Positions 7,001-14,763 of a DNA stretch of 29,359 nucleotides are shown here, piece after piece. A program made the translations under genes and the position numbers. The first letter of the stretch is position 1, and the number at the start of each line of letters is the position of its first letter. The stretch comes from a virus. The DNA is taken from IMG/VR virus record IMGVR_UViG_3300006737_000121, positions 1 through 29,359 of that record. One strand, given 5' to 3'. Below the pieces are notes generated by a model. That model made no database searches. It saw only the letters and a program-made list of their open reading frames with translations, and was not told where the DNA came from.

Positions 7001-9572
7001 GATGTTTCCTCTTCTTCTTTTCTACTACTAAATCCATCAACTTTTTAGTTGCCCATTTTAATGGCGGCACTTTTGATATTACTTTTGCATAGGTTTCTCC
7101 GTGCTTCATGTACAAGTTCTTAAACCATTTGGGTGAGTCATACTGTAACCATGTGCGGAATATAAACCACTGAACATTTTGTTTGCCATATACTTCACGG
7201 GCTACCCAGCATCCTGACATAATCCATGCGCTACCTAGCGTACCAATTAGACTACCTACCGCGCTACCTGCTGCAGATGAGGAGCCTTCTGCTGCGACTG
7301 CGCTACGTGTAGCAGCATCTAATTCAGCTATAGCCAAAGCGTTGTTACGGTCAATTTGATTTTCTGCAGATGTCCACGCCCACTCCATAGTGTCAGCATA
7401 ATAATTCCATAAGTTACTATATGCCTGTTTGCTAATATCTAGAATAGCATTAGCGTTAAGTTCGTTAGTACGATTAATGGCTGCGGTATCTGCAGTAGCA
7501 ATCTGTCTACGCCACTGTGCGTTAGACTGTGCAATTACAAGTTGATTTTGGGCATTAAATTGGTCACGTTGATTATTTAACTCAGCATTAAATCTTGCTA
7601 TGGTATTAGTCTGACCTGCGTTAAATTGTGACTGCGCATTTTGCTGCGTTGCATTAAACTGTGCCACTTGATTAGACAAGTTAGCAAAAAATTGGTCTAC
7701 TTGATTTTGACTAGCTGCATTAAATTGTCTAGCTGCGTTTGCTGCAGCAGTGTCTGTGAACAATGACTGCGCACGTTGTTGCGCTTTAAACAAATCTGTC
7801 TGTTGTCTGTTAGATAAGTTAGCCATATCAATCTGCAAAAATGATTGTGCATTTTGTACTGCAGCCTGCTGACGATTACTTAAATTAGCAACATCTAACT
7901 GCGCTAAAGCTGAAGCATTAGCCATTACAAGAGCCTGCGTATTAGACAGGTTCTGTAGATTCATCGTGTTTGCTACACGACTATTTTCTAACTGCACTTG
8001 TTGTTCTGCAGTAAAGTTTTGATTAGCTACATCTGCAATTCGCGCAGCATTTTGTACGCGCATTTGGAATGCTTGGTCAAACTCTTGACCTATAAATCTA
8101 GCACGTTGTTCTGCAGCAAGCATAGCAGCTTGTTGACGGTTAGATAAATTCTGCGCATCAAAACGGGCAATTGTTTGTGCATCTGCTTGTGCAATAGGCA
8201 ACGCACTTTCCATAGCTGCCTGTACAATAGCCTGCCCAGCTAAAGACGAAGCTCCTAAACCGCGCTGCGCCATAGCTGCATTAGCATTTCGGATAGCTCC
8301 TGCGGCCCATGCTGGTGTGTTACCACCTACAAATTGCTGCATTAATCCATCAAGTTGATTTTGTACTAAAGCCTGTGCTGATGGATTAGCTGATGCTGCA
8401 GCAGCCTGTGTCTGTGCAGTAACTGCAGCAGCAGCAGCAGCATCTACACCTGTCCCCGTGATAAGTTCGCCTGCTTGTACCTGCCTTTGTACAGGATTAT
8501 TTATAAGAGTAGCATTACCCTGCGCAGCCTGTAGGTTGCCCACAGAGGACACTGTTTGTTGAGCAGCAGTAACCTGTGCGCGAGGGTCTACAGGGTTAGC
8601 CTGCGCAGCTTGTGTAGCCTGCATTGCAGTGTTTATAGCAGGTGCTGACTGTGCAGCAGTCATTGTATTTGCCTGCATAGCACTAGGCATTTGTGCTTGT
8701 CCAGTCGTAGCCATAGCTGTAGGCGTAGCTATCTGACCAGTCAAAACACCTACTCCGCTTGACACATCTTGTGAGGGGTCTGTTTGTGTTAGTTGTGCTA
8801 CAGTTTCACCACCGACAGGCACACCGGGGCTGTACATCTGTTGCACAGTAAACGGTTGAATACCCGGCTGATTAGCTTGAGGTGTTGGCACAGTAGCAAT
8901 AGGAGTGCCTTGTTGCCCTGTCGCACCTGTAGTTGCTACAGAAGGTGCTTGTGCTGTACCGACTGAGCCACTTACAGGTACACCGCCTACTGTACCACTA
9001 CCTGCAACACCTGTAGGTGAACCAGTTACTGTACCACTTACAGGTACGCCACCTATGGTGCCTGTGCCACTAACACTACCACCTATTGTAGAATTTGGAG
9101 CCGTGCTAGGGAAACCGGGAACTTGTTGTTGATTAACTAACGCACCGCCGCCTGCAGGTTGTATTGGTTGTTGTGCTGCTGCTTGTGCTTGTGCTTTGGC
9201 TAATGCTTGTTGTGCTTGTGGTAAGCCTGTTTGTTGTAACTGATTTAGTTCTGCTATCATACTATTAAGGACGTTAGTATCGGGGTTACCTTTATTGTTT
9301 TCGTTGTCTATTAGCCTTTCTAATGTTGCCATCCGTGATTGTATATTAGTAACATTTTGTTGTGCTGTTGTTACAGTGCCACCATTAGCAAACTTTTGTA
9401 CCATACCACCTTGTGCCATTTTTCTAGCAGCATTAGTATACATATTCATTTGCTGTTGTCTGGCTGGGTCTTGTTCAATAAACTCTTGGAACTTATTCAT
9501 GTCACCAGAATAGCCCATAGTCTTAGCAATCTTGTTCATAGCCTCTGGCTTAAATGCTTTAAACTGCATCAT
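6981..9572 (-). CDS. Ala/Gln-rich repetitive structural protein with conserved C-terminal module
   Basis: This 863-aa protein has a patchwork build. The N-terminus has a short helical region and the QGGMVQKFANGG motif (about 53-65). Next come a coiled coil, a Gly/Thr/Val repeat (GTGTIGGVPVSGTVTG and GSGTVGGVPVSGSVGT), and a long low-complexity Ala/Gln region. About 200 residues with repeated ANLSNRQQA and (Q)FNAxxQ units follow, predicted helical. The end is a Gly/Ser stretch and a module starting near residue 788, CWVAREVYG ... FRTWL ... HGETYAKVI, then a basic tail. That C-terminal module recurs in marine phage virion proteins as I recall. Position and helical repeats suggest an internal core or ejection protein. 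A tail-associated rod is the alternative. It overlaps the upstream gene at ATGATG. Confidence 0.6.
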   Translation of the reverse strand: MMQFKAFKPEAMNKIAKTMGYSGDMNKFQEFIEQDPARQQQMNMYTNAARKMAQGGMVQKFANGGTVTTAQQNVTNIQSRMATLERLIDNENNKGNPDTNVLNSMIAELNQLQQTGLPQAQQALAKAQAQAAAQQPIQPAGGGALVNQQQVPGFPSTAPNSTIGGSVSGTGTIGGVPVSGTVTGSPTGVAGSGTVGGVPVSGSVGTAQAPSVATTGATGQQGTPIATVPTPQANQPGIQPFTVQQMYSPGVPVGGETVAQLTQTDPSQDVSSGVGVLTGQIATPTAMATTGQAQMPSAMQANTMTAAQSAPAINTAMQATQAAQANPVDPRAQVTAAQQTVSSVGNLQAAQGNATLINNPVQRQVQAGELITGTGVDAAAAAAVTAQTQAAAASANPSAQALVQNQLDGLMQQFVGGNTPAWAAGAIRNANAAMAQRGLGASSLAGQAIVQAAMESALPIAQADAQTIARFDAQNLSNRQQAAMLAAEQRARFIGQEFDQAFQMRVQNAARIADVANQNFTAEQQVQLENSRVANTMNLQNLSNTQALVMANASALAQLDVANLSNRQQAAVQNAQSFLQIDMANLSNRQQTDLFKAQQRAQSLFTDTAAANAARQFNAASQNQVDQFFANLSNQVAQFNATQQNAQSQFNAGQTNTIARFNAELNNQRDQFNAQNQLVIAQSNAQWRRQIATADTAAINRTNELNANAILDISKQAYSNLWNYYADTMEWAWTSAENQIDRNNALAIAELDAATRSAVAAEGSSSAAGSAVGSLIGTLGSAWIMSGCWVAREVYGKQNVQWFIFRTWLQYDSPKWFKNLYMKHGETYAKVISKVPPLKWATKKLMDLVVEKKKRKHHVSCAY

Positions 9573-9796
9573 TTACTTAATGCCCTATCTAGTTTATCTT
9601 CGACACGATGCAGTGCTTCCATCACACGGTTCATGTCTTCTCTTAATTCATTCTTTGTAGCGTAGTCTTCGCGTGTTCTATTTAGTAGTATATCTATGCG
9701 CTTAATCTCTGACATCTGATTGCGAAACATCCACAGCGCAGGCGCAATTACCAGCGTCAGGATAATGTTCCAGAACATCATGCTTGACAATTCCAT
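9569..9796 (-). CDS. Small membrane protein with coiled coil (holin/spanin-like candidate)
   Basis: This is a 75-aa protein with one N-terminal membrane span (MMFWNIILTLVIAPALWMF, residues 6-24) and a charged helical remainder with heptad character (ILLNRTREDY, ELREDMNRVMEALHRVEDKLDRAL). One span plus a coiled coil is compatible with an inner-membrane spanin or an unusual holin, but no endolysin lies beside it, and no lipobox partner was seen. It sits between fibre genes and internal-protein genes and shares its first base with the end of the preceding 59-aa gene. Confidence 0.55.
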   Translation of the reverse strand: MELSSMMFWNIILTLVIAPALWMFRNQMSEIKRIDILLNRTREDYATKNELREDMNRVMEALHRVEDKLDRALSK

Positions 9797-9975
9797 TAGT
9801 CAGCATCCGCTATAGTTATAGTCCCAGCAGCTACCTGCCGCATAATCTCATCATAGTGAATATTACCTACAGCCCCAACTGGTACAGACATTTCGGTTTG
9901 ACCATTACAATTAAACTTTATTGATATGTTGTTACCACCTTCATCTGTAACATATTTTAAATTAGTAAAGGTCAT
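9796..9975 (-). CDS. 59-aa phage protein with SVP...HYDEIMRQVAAGTITIADAD end
   Basis: I start this at 9975, where GGAG (inside the last codons of the upstream fibre gene) lies seven bases before ATG; a longer frame to 10092 runs into the fibre gene and is not needed. The protein has a beta-rich first half (MTFTNLKYVTDEGGNNISIKF) and the end NIHYDEIMRQVAAGTITIADAD. Small phage proteins with a VP.. N.HY.EI..WVA.G.TI..AD pattern are often found beside tail-fibre genes. The function is unknown; fibre assembly is a guess from position. Confidence 0.55.
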   Translation of the reverse strand: MTFTNLKYVTDEGGNNISIKFNCNGQTEMSVPVGAVGNIHYDEIMRQVAAGTITIADAD

Positions 9976-9976
9976 T

Positions 9977-11089
9977 TTATAACTCCGATGCAAAATCGAA
10001 CGAAACTTCAATAGCACCACTAGCACCATTTGACTGAATAGTTGCGCCACCACCTGTAACAAATGCACTTCCGCTTGATGAAGCAGCCGCAATACCTATC
10101 TGTGTTACATTCACATCTGAAGCCGCTACTGCAATAGAATTTAAAGCGTATGCAAAATTAGTAGAGTTCACAGTTTTATCAATTGTTAGTGTGGGCTGCA
10201 CTCGCATTGGCTGTGGAAAATATATAATGCCTGTGCCATCATCGCCGCTATAAGTTCTTATTGTACAAAACTCTCCGTAAGCGTTTGTTTTCTTTAATCT
10301 GTAGAAATATCTGAGACAATCTTTTAAATCTTCAGCATACGTTTTGTGTTCAAATGATGAGGCAGTTGTGCCTATTTCAAGTTGAACACCTGTAATTTCT
10401 ATAAAGTTATCTGTGCTTGCAAAAATACTTCCTATGCCAGCGGCACGATTTGCATTGGTAGTAGCAGCCAAAGCATCATCGTTTATAGTGCCGCTAGTAT
10501 ACGTGCTACCCGCATGAAGCCAAAAGTTTACTTCTAATTCACTTGAGTTATCGTCATCAATCTGTGTGCTAGAGGCGGCTGGCACAGTCATAGTATACCT
10601 TGCCCAATCCGTTCCTATTGTGTGAACTTTACTAATTTGTTTGTTTGTTCCGTTAGTAAGCAGTACTTCAGATGCAATGGCTCTACTTTCATTTGACCTA
10701 GCGTAAAACGAAAGCGTAAATCCTTTTGTTGATGTGCTACTATTTTTAAATTTTTGTAAATTTTGTCCTTCAATTTTTTGACTAAATATAAAATATTCTC
10801 CAGCAGCTATTGAAGTATCAACAGTTGTGCATTGAATCTTCATGCTGTTTGAAAAACCTGCGAGGTTTGTAACTGCTGTTTGCGTCATGCTTACACGACC
10901 AGCAGATGTTGAGCCTATATAAAGACCCCATCTATCTACATTGTTATACGCAGTAACACCATCAGCACCTACACCTGTTGATGTAGTGCTTCTCTGTGCT
11001 ACTTGCATAGCACCATTAATAATAGCATTTACATTAGAAAATGCCGATTGTGAACCTATAAGTGCCGCTAGTTCTGCTGCTTTACTCAT
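9977..11089 (-). CDS. Tail fibre / receptor-binding protein with carbohydrate-binding-like fold
   Basis: This is a 370-aa beta-rich protein. The start NAIINGAMQVAQRST (about 21-35), the VDRWGLYI segment, KGFTLSFYARS, DWARYTMTVP, and ITGVQLEIG ... FEHKTYAEDLKDCLRYFYR (about 235-265) follow the order seen in phage tail-fibre proteins with a carbohydrate-binding-type beta sandwich. The C-terminal 100 residues are Ser/Gly/Ala-rich and look like a second beta domain. It probably contacts a host surface glycan. It is the last member of the fibre array and starts inside an ATGA overlap with the GDLA tail of the preceding gene. That tail provides its GGAG site, seven bases before the ATG. Confidence 0.75.
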   Translation of the reverse strand: MSKAAELAALIGSQSAFSNVNAIINGAMQVAQRSTTSTGVGADGVTAYNNVDRWGLYIGSTSAGRVSMTQTAVTNLAGFSNSMKIQCTTVDTSIAAGEYFIFSQKIEGQNLQKFKNSSTSTKGFTLSFYARSNESRAIASEVLLTNGTNKQISKVHTIGTDWARYTMTVPAASSTQIDDDNSSELEVNFWLHAGSTYTSGTINDDALAATTNANRAAGIGSIFASTDNFIEITGVQLEIGTTASSFEHKTYAEDLKDCLRYFYRLKKTNAYGEFCTIRTYSGDDGTGIIYFPQPMRVQPTLTIDKTVNSTNFAYALNSIAVAASDVNVTQIGIAAASSSGSAFVTGGGATIQSNGASGAIEVSFDFASEL

Positions 11090-11472
11090 GCTAAGTCTCC
11101 GTGTGCTACACCAGTAAGAATGTCTGGGTCTACTGCACTTGTGCTTTCATTCGCTCTGGATGTTAGATACATGGAGCCAGCAAGTTGAACCCCATCTGCA
11201 CCCAACTCCGCACTAAGAACATCACCACTTAAACCAGCAGACGTTACAACAGAATAGTCAGCCGCGCCAAAACTGCTTGTAAAATTGCTTCTACCTATTC
11301 CTGTGCCTACATCATCTAAACTAGATACGTTAAAACTTCCAATGATTGAAGCGGTGCCGACAAGTTCAACTCTTGAATGTGCTTTTGCACTACCCCCTGC
11401 AACAAAGCTGGTGGCGATACTATTATTACCGCTGGCATCCTTCAGGGTGTTTACTCTAAGTTCGCTTGCCAT
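11086..11472 (-). CDS. Stand-alone fibre module, GDLA family copy 7
   Basis: This 128-aa member has the family start MASELRVNTL, SFNVSSLDDVGTG at residues 46-58, then NFTSSFGAADY, and ends GDLA. The region between the core motif and the tail is unlike the other copies, as expected if each copy carries its own binding surface. In other phages this kind of module occurs as a domain within tail fibres; here it is a gene of its own. Its ATG shares one base with the previous stop (TAATG). Its own GGAGACTTAGCA tail is the ribosome site of the 370-aa fibre gene. Confidence 0.75.
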   Translation of the reverse strand: MASELRVNTLKDASGNNSIATSFVAGGSAKAHSRVELVGTASIIGSFNVSSLDDVGTGIGRSNFTSSFGAADYSVVTSAGLSGDVLSAELGADGVQLAGSMYLTSRANESTSAVDPDILTGVAHGDLA

Positions 11473-11855
11473 TATGCTAAGTCTCCATGCACAGTGAAAT
11501 AATCAACACCATCACCAGCACTATTACCTGCACTACTAGAAAGTAACGTAAAAGAACCAGTAGCGTCAGTTCCAGATTGTTGAATATGCTTTTCTCCAGA
11601 GATTGCTGGGAAAACGTAGTTGGCACTTGCCATTGCGTTTGTGAAACTGGGTGTAAAATTTCCTGCTGAATTATCAGCGACACTGGCAATGTTGAGGCTG
11701 TCATTCACAGCAGGTGTAGTTTGGTTATATTTAGCCCACGCCTTCGCCAACCCCTGCTGAAGATTAGTCGTGGTTGAGTTGCCTTCGCCAGTAACACTAA
11801 TAGAGCCAGCGGTTGTTACACCTGTCAGGGTATCTACTTTAAGAATACTAGCCAT
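11472..11855 (-). CDS. Stand-alone fibre module, GDLA family copy 6
   Basis: This 127-aa member starts MASILKVDTL and holds VTGEGNSTTTNLQQGLAK at residues 21-38, a stretch shared residue for residue with copy 2 (14332-14763). The core SLNIASVADNSAG is at 53-65, followed by FTNAMASANY and the GDLA end. The shared stretch differs from copy 2 at many synonymous positions, so it is kept at the protein level and is not a fresh copy. It has TAATG overlaps at both ends. Confidence 0.75.
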   Translation of the reverse strand: MASILKVDTLTGVTTAGSISVTGEGNSTTTNLQQGLAKAWAKYNQTTPAVNDSLNIASVADNSAGNFTPSFTNAMASANYVFPAISGEKHIQQSGTDATGSFTLLSSSAGNSAGDGVDYFTVHGDLA

Positions 11856-12220
11856 TATGCAAGGTCTCCGAATGTAACTGCGCTAACCCTATTTGAATCC
11901 GCAACAGAATCGCTTTCATATGTTTCAATATCATAAAGAGCAGTTGTTGGGTTTGCACACGCAATAGACTTACCTGTATTTGTTGATGCTGCTTGTGAAT
12001 TATTACCAAATGCATAATCTGCGTTGGACATAGCATTAGTGAATGTTACTCGCCCTACCCCTGTTTGCTGGTCTGTCAAACTGCTAACTTGAAAACTGTC
12101 ATCTATGGTATGACCAGTGCCATATTTTATCCATTGCCTTGCCGCAAACTGCTTAGTCAATGCAACAGGCCCAGTACCAGCCTTATCTGCAATAGTATCT
12201 ACATTCAATACGCTGGTCAT
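11855..12220 (-). CDS. Stand-alone fibre module, GDLA family copy 5
   Basis: I start this 121-aa member at 12220 (MTSVLNVDTI), not 12232, because that ATG forms an ATGA overlap with the upstream stop, has GGAG seven bases ahead and fits the family N-terminus. The core is DSFQVSSLTDQQTG (41-54), then FTNAMSNADY, ending GDLA. This is the only copy whose tail Leu codon is CTT instead of TTA. The tetrapeptide is kept although the base changed, which argues for selection on the peptide as well. Confidence 0.75.
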   Translation of the reverse strand: MTSVLNVDTIADKAGTGPVALTKQFAARQWIKYGTGHTIDDSFQVSSLTDQQTGVGRVTFTNAMSNADYAFGNNSQAASTNTGKSIACANPTTALYDIETYESDSVADSNRVSAVTFGDLA

Positions 12221-12675
12221 ACGATACTCCAATAACCATTAACGGTGACTGTGGCGTTCTGTGTAATAGGCCCAGCCGACACGCCATTCTCATCGCTGTC
12301 AATCGTAATATCTGCGCTAATGGTTTGCCCATTTAAGCGGATGATACTGTTGTTACCTTTGAAGGGATAGCGTGTATCACTCTCTGTTTTGGTGTAGCTG
12401 CTTGCTACAGCAAAAGTGTCATACACCACCATCTCAACAATATCGTTAGTGTTGGCACCTGTGACTAATACAACGCTTGTGCCTGTCGTAGCAGCATAGT
12501 CAGTACCGGGCTTGAGAAGCACGCCGTTCTGATACACGTCCATGTACAGGCTGTCTGTATAGCTCAGTGTTTTTGCATCTCCGTCACTGCCACTGAATGT
12601 TGTTTGACTAGATGTAGCTTGATACACGAAGCGGTTACGAACACCAAACTCTGGGGACTTTCCTATGTATGGCAT
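12217..12675 (-). CDS. Tail-fibre type protein, MPxxGxxP family (152 aa)
   Basis: It starts MPYIGKSPEFGVRNRF and has a first beta domain (SGSDGDAKTLSY ... YMDVYQNGVLLKPGTDYAATTGT) and a second (NNSIIRLNGQTISADITI ... GPITQNATVTVNGYWSIV). A paralogue lies at 15128-15580 with the same two-part layout. In marine phages such segments form the shaft or attachment part of tail fibres. Its last codons, TGG AGT, carry the GGAG used by the next gene. It lacks the GDLA end. It may be the adaptor to which neighbouring modules attach, but that is inference. Confidence 0.7.
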   Translation of the reverse strand: MPYIGKSPEFGVRNRFVYQATSSQTTFSGSDGDAKTLSYTDSLYMDVYQNGVLLKPGTDYAATTGTSVVLVTGANTNDIVEMVVYDTFAVASSYTKTESDTRYPFKGNNSIIRLNGQTISADITIDSDENGVSAGPITQNATVTVNGYWSIV

Positions 12676-13085
12676 TACGCTAAGTCTCCTGCACCTATCA
12701 TGTACAAATCATCGACATCTGAATCGCCGGGTCCATTTGTTACATTTACATTTAATCTGCTGTCCGATGCTGTAGGAGTGTTTAGTTCTTGAACTACATA
12801 GGGTCTACTACTGCTTTCATCTTTATTACAGGTGCCTAATATTGTTCTGTTTCTGCTGGAGAAAGCATTCGTAAAATTAAAATCGTATATTCCCGTTCCC
12901 TCATCAGAAGCAGAACTTTGATTAAAGCTATCTCTAAGAGCTATCGTTCCCGTGCCGTCTAGGGTAGCAAATGTTTTTATCAACCCCTGAATGACGCTAG
13001 TAGTAACAGCACCGCCTTCTGAATTGGATGTGGTGGTGTTATTAATCCCCGCGCCTAACGCTGATAATATTTTAGTTAAAGGCAT
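12675..13085 (-). CDS. Stand-alone fibre module, GDLA family copy 4
   Basis: This is a 136-aa, more diverged member. Its start is MPLTKILSALG rather than the LKVDT type. VIQGLIKTFATLDGTGTIALRDSFNQSSASDEGTG (31-65 in pieces) and FTNAFSSRN identify the family, and it ends GDLA with the last codon GCG instead of GCA. A GGA lies after the upstream stop, so this copy has its own intergenic site and is the first gene of the second half of the array, after the chaperone-like pair. Confidence 0.7.
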   Translation of the reverse strand: MPLTKILSALGAGINNTTTSNSEGGAVTTSVIQGLIKTFATLDGTGTIALRDSFNQSSASDEGTGIYDFNFTNAFSSRNRTILGTCNKDESSSRPYVVQELNTPTASDSRLNVNVTNGPGDSDVDDLYMIGAGDLA

Positions 13086-13095
13086 AACCTATTCC

Positions 13096-13470
13096 TTATG
13101 CGTAAGGGCTGTCACCCAGTACAGATGTGTCCCAAGCTGCTTTGAGCTTTGCAATGGTGTCTGCATTGTTAATTGCAGAAGCGGCAGGTGCGTCACGCAA
13201 TGCCTTCTTCTTATTTACAGAAGCAGTCTTTGCAGAAGCATCATCAGCCTCTAGTGCTTTCATATATACAACATCCTCTGCCTCAAGCAGTGGCTTGCGA
13301 ACTTCACGGATTTTGTCCTTGAAAATAACTTTAGCAGCAGCCATATCTTCAGAAATGACTTTGCCACTTAATGACCATGCACCACGAAAGTGACGGTCAG
13401 AAGGAACGGTTGCGGTTGAAGCATCAATCTGATTCCCGTCCTTGTCTACGATGTATGTTGTTGGTGCCAT
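13096..13470 (-). CDS. Tail assembly chaperone-like protein
   Basis: This 124-aa protein has an N-terminal beta hairpin (TTYIVDKDGNQIDA), the motif VPSDRHFRGAWSLSG at residues 22-36, and a helical half: DKIREVRKPLLEAEDVVYMKALE and KKALRDAPA. The (K/R)xxR..LL...D ... A....W/LRD.P order recalls phage tail-fibre assembly chaperones, which help fibres fold but are not part of the virion. The assignment rests on this pattern only. It shares the P..R..R.AW motif with its upstream neighbour. It has its own GGAG after the preceding stop. Confidence 0.55.
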   Translation of the reverse strand: MAPTTYIVDKDGNQIDASTATVPSDRHFRGAWSLSGKVISEDMAAAKVIFKDKIREVRKPLLEAEDVVYMKALEADDASAKTASVNKKKALRDAPAASAINNADTIAKLKAAWDTSVLGDSPYA

Positions 13471-13481
13471 TAGTTTTCTCC

Positions 13482-13955
13482 TTATGCAGCCAATTCAGTG
13501 ACGCTTAGTTCTTCAGTAATCTTCCAAGCATTGCGCCACTCACGTGTACCCGGAAGCTGTTCTTTGCGGCATATAACCATCTTAGGTTTGTTGCCCTCAT
13601 CCCAATTGCGCCATACATGCTGTGGGCAATCTTTCATAATTAAGTATTCTAGTGCTTGCTCTTCTGTCATAGCCTCTACAGGCTTTGTGTTGTGTAGCAA
13701 GTGTCCACGAGTATGTTTTACAAAGTCAGGCTTTGCTTCATCTTTTGCTAGTTCCCAATATACCTGTACTGGTGGTAAGATACCGCCCTGTAGGGCTGCT
13801 GCCATCCAGTTAGGGTCAGGCACAAGTATCTTTGCGCATTCGTCTATGTTGTCTTCGTATACTACACGATAGTCTGACTGATGTGGCTCAAGATTTTCTT
13901 TTGCCCAACATAGTCTATCAAATAGGTGTGTGCCTTGAAACTCTGGTGTCTGCAT
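13482..13955 (-). CDS. Unknown protein, probable partner of the chaperone-like gene
   Basis: This 157-aa protein is rich in Trp, His and Pro (LFDRLCWAKENLEPHQSDYRVVYEDN, VYWELAKDEAKPDFVKHTRGH, CPQHVWRNWDEGNKPKMVICRKEQLPGTREWRNAWKI). The C-terminal LPGTREWRNAWKI matches VPSDRHFRGAWSL of the next gene. The first half could be a distinct small domain. It ends ELAA. I infer a role in fibre assembly from the shared motif and the position inside the fibre array. No enzyme motif is recognised. Confidence 0.55.
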   Translation of the reverse strand: MQTPEFQGTHLFDRLCWAKENLEPHQSDYRVVYEDNIDECAKILVPDPNWMAAALQGGILPPVQVYWELAKDEAKPDFVKHTRGHLLHNTKPVEAMTEEQALEYLIMKDCPQHVWRNWDEGNKPKMVICRKEQLPGTREWRNAWKITEELSVTELAA

Positions 13956-14332
13956 TATGCTAAGTCTCCTAAAATCATAGAGCCAACTGGATAATCTTGA
14001 TAAGACACAGAGGTGTTAGCTGCACCTGTGCCATACTGTGCTGTTGTTGTTGCACTCGTAGAAGCAAGTACAAACACTACATTTCCGTTTTCATTCTGTA
14101 CAGTTAGGTTTATTGCATAAGTAGCATCAGACATGGAATTTGTTAAATTTACATCTACTTGACCTGTTGCCCTATCATCTATTGAACTAACATTTAATGA
14201 TTTTGAAATTGTTGTTCCATCGGCTGTATTGTTTGCAAACGCCTTCGCACTACCCTCAACAACGAACTTTGTATCTACAGAGCCGGAGGTGCTGTGTTCT
14301 AGGGTATCTGCTTTGATTTTTCCTAGTGCCAT
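13955..14332 (-). CDS. Stand-alone fibre module, GDLA family copy 3
   Basis: This 125-aa member starts MALGKIKADTLEHSTSG. Around residues 24-32 it has VVEGSAKAF, close to VAGGSAKAH in copy 7. Its core is SLNVSSIDDRATG (45-57) followed by LTNSMSDATYAI. It ends GDLA with GGAGACTTAGCA and shares one base with the start of the 157-aa gene. Of the seven copies it is the only one followed by a chaperone-region gene. Confidence 0.75.
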   Translation of the reverse strand: MALGKIKADTLEHSTSGSVDTKFVVEGSAKAFANNTADGTTISKSLNVSSIDDRATGQVDVNLTNSMSDATYAINLTVQNENGNVVFVLASTSATTTAQYGTGAANTSVSYQDYPVGSMILGDLA

Positions 14333-14763
14333 TATGCTAAGTCTCCAAATACTGCTGCTTGATTTAATATGGCATCAAGATAGCCGCCATCATAAGTCGC
14401 AAAAGAATAACCCGTTGTAGCAATACCAAGTGTCAAACTACTTGCAGTTGTACCTAAAGCAGTATCAGCAGACCCTCCAAAGTTGTCAGACGTGGCATAA
14501 TTATTAGAAACACCTATCGGAGCATTATTAGTATTTCCCATATTATTAGAATAAAGTAGATGGTATAACCCAGTTCCTACGTCTGTAATACTACTTGCAT
14601 TAAAACTATCTCTAATTGCAGGCGTACTTGTACCATTAAAATTGGCCCAATGTTTTGCCAACCCCTGTTGCAAGTTAGTGGTTGTGCTATTACCTTCACC
14701 TGTTACAAGGATAGACCCAGCAGTGCTTGTGCCAGTGAGTTTGTTTGTTTTTACCTCACTCAT
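14332..14763 (-). CDS. Stand-alone fibre module, GDLA family copy 2
   Basis: At 143 aa this is the longest copy. It starts MSEVKTNKLTGTSTAGSI, then VTGEGNSTTTNLQQGLAK (20-37, identical to copy 6), HWANFNGTSTPAIRDSFNASSITDVGTG (core 53-65) and a variable Gly/Thr/Ala-rich half rich in tyrosines near the end. It closes FGDLA. Its start lies in an ATGA overlap with copy 1, and its tail provides GGAGAC for copy 3. Confidence 0.75.
   Translation of the reverse strand: MSEVKTNKLTGTSTAGSILVTGEGNSTTTNLQQGLAKHWANFNGTSTPAIRDSFNASSITDVGTGLYHLLYSNNMGNTNNAPIGVSNNYATSDNFGGSADTALGTTASSLTLGIATTGYSFATYDGGYLDAILNQAAVFGDLA

Noticed and set aside
7440-8180. Repeated units resembling a CRISPR or tandem DNA repeat
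   Set aside because: The repeats are protein-level (ANLSNRQQA, QFNAxxQ) with variable DNA and spacing inside an open frame.
9976-10092. Upstream extension of the 59-aa gene
   Set aside because: The added residues are antisense-like, read in another frame of the fibre gene; the ATG at 9975 has a proper GGAG.
11472-14763. Programmed frameshifting at the GDLA junctions to make fused fibres
   Set aside because: No slippery heptamer is present at GGAGACTTAGCATAATG or its variants; stop-start coupling explains the overlaps more simply.
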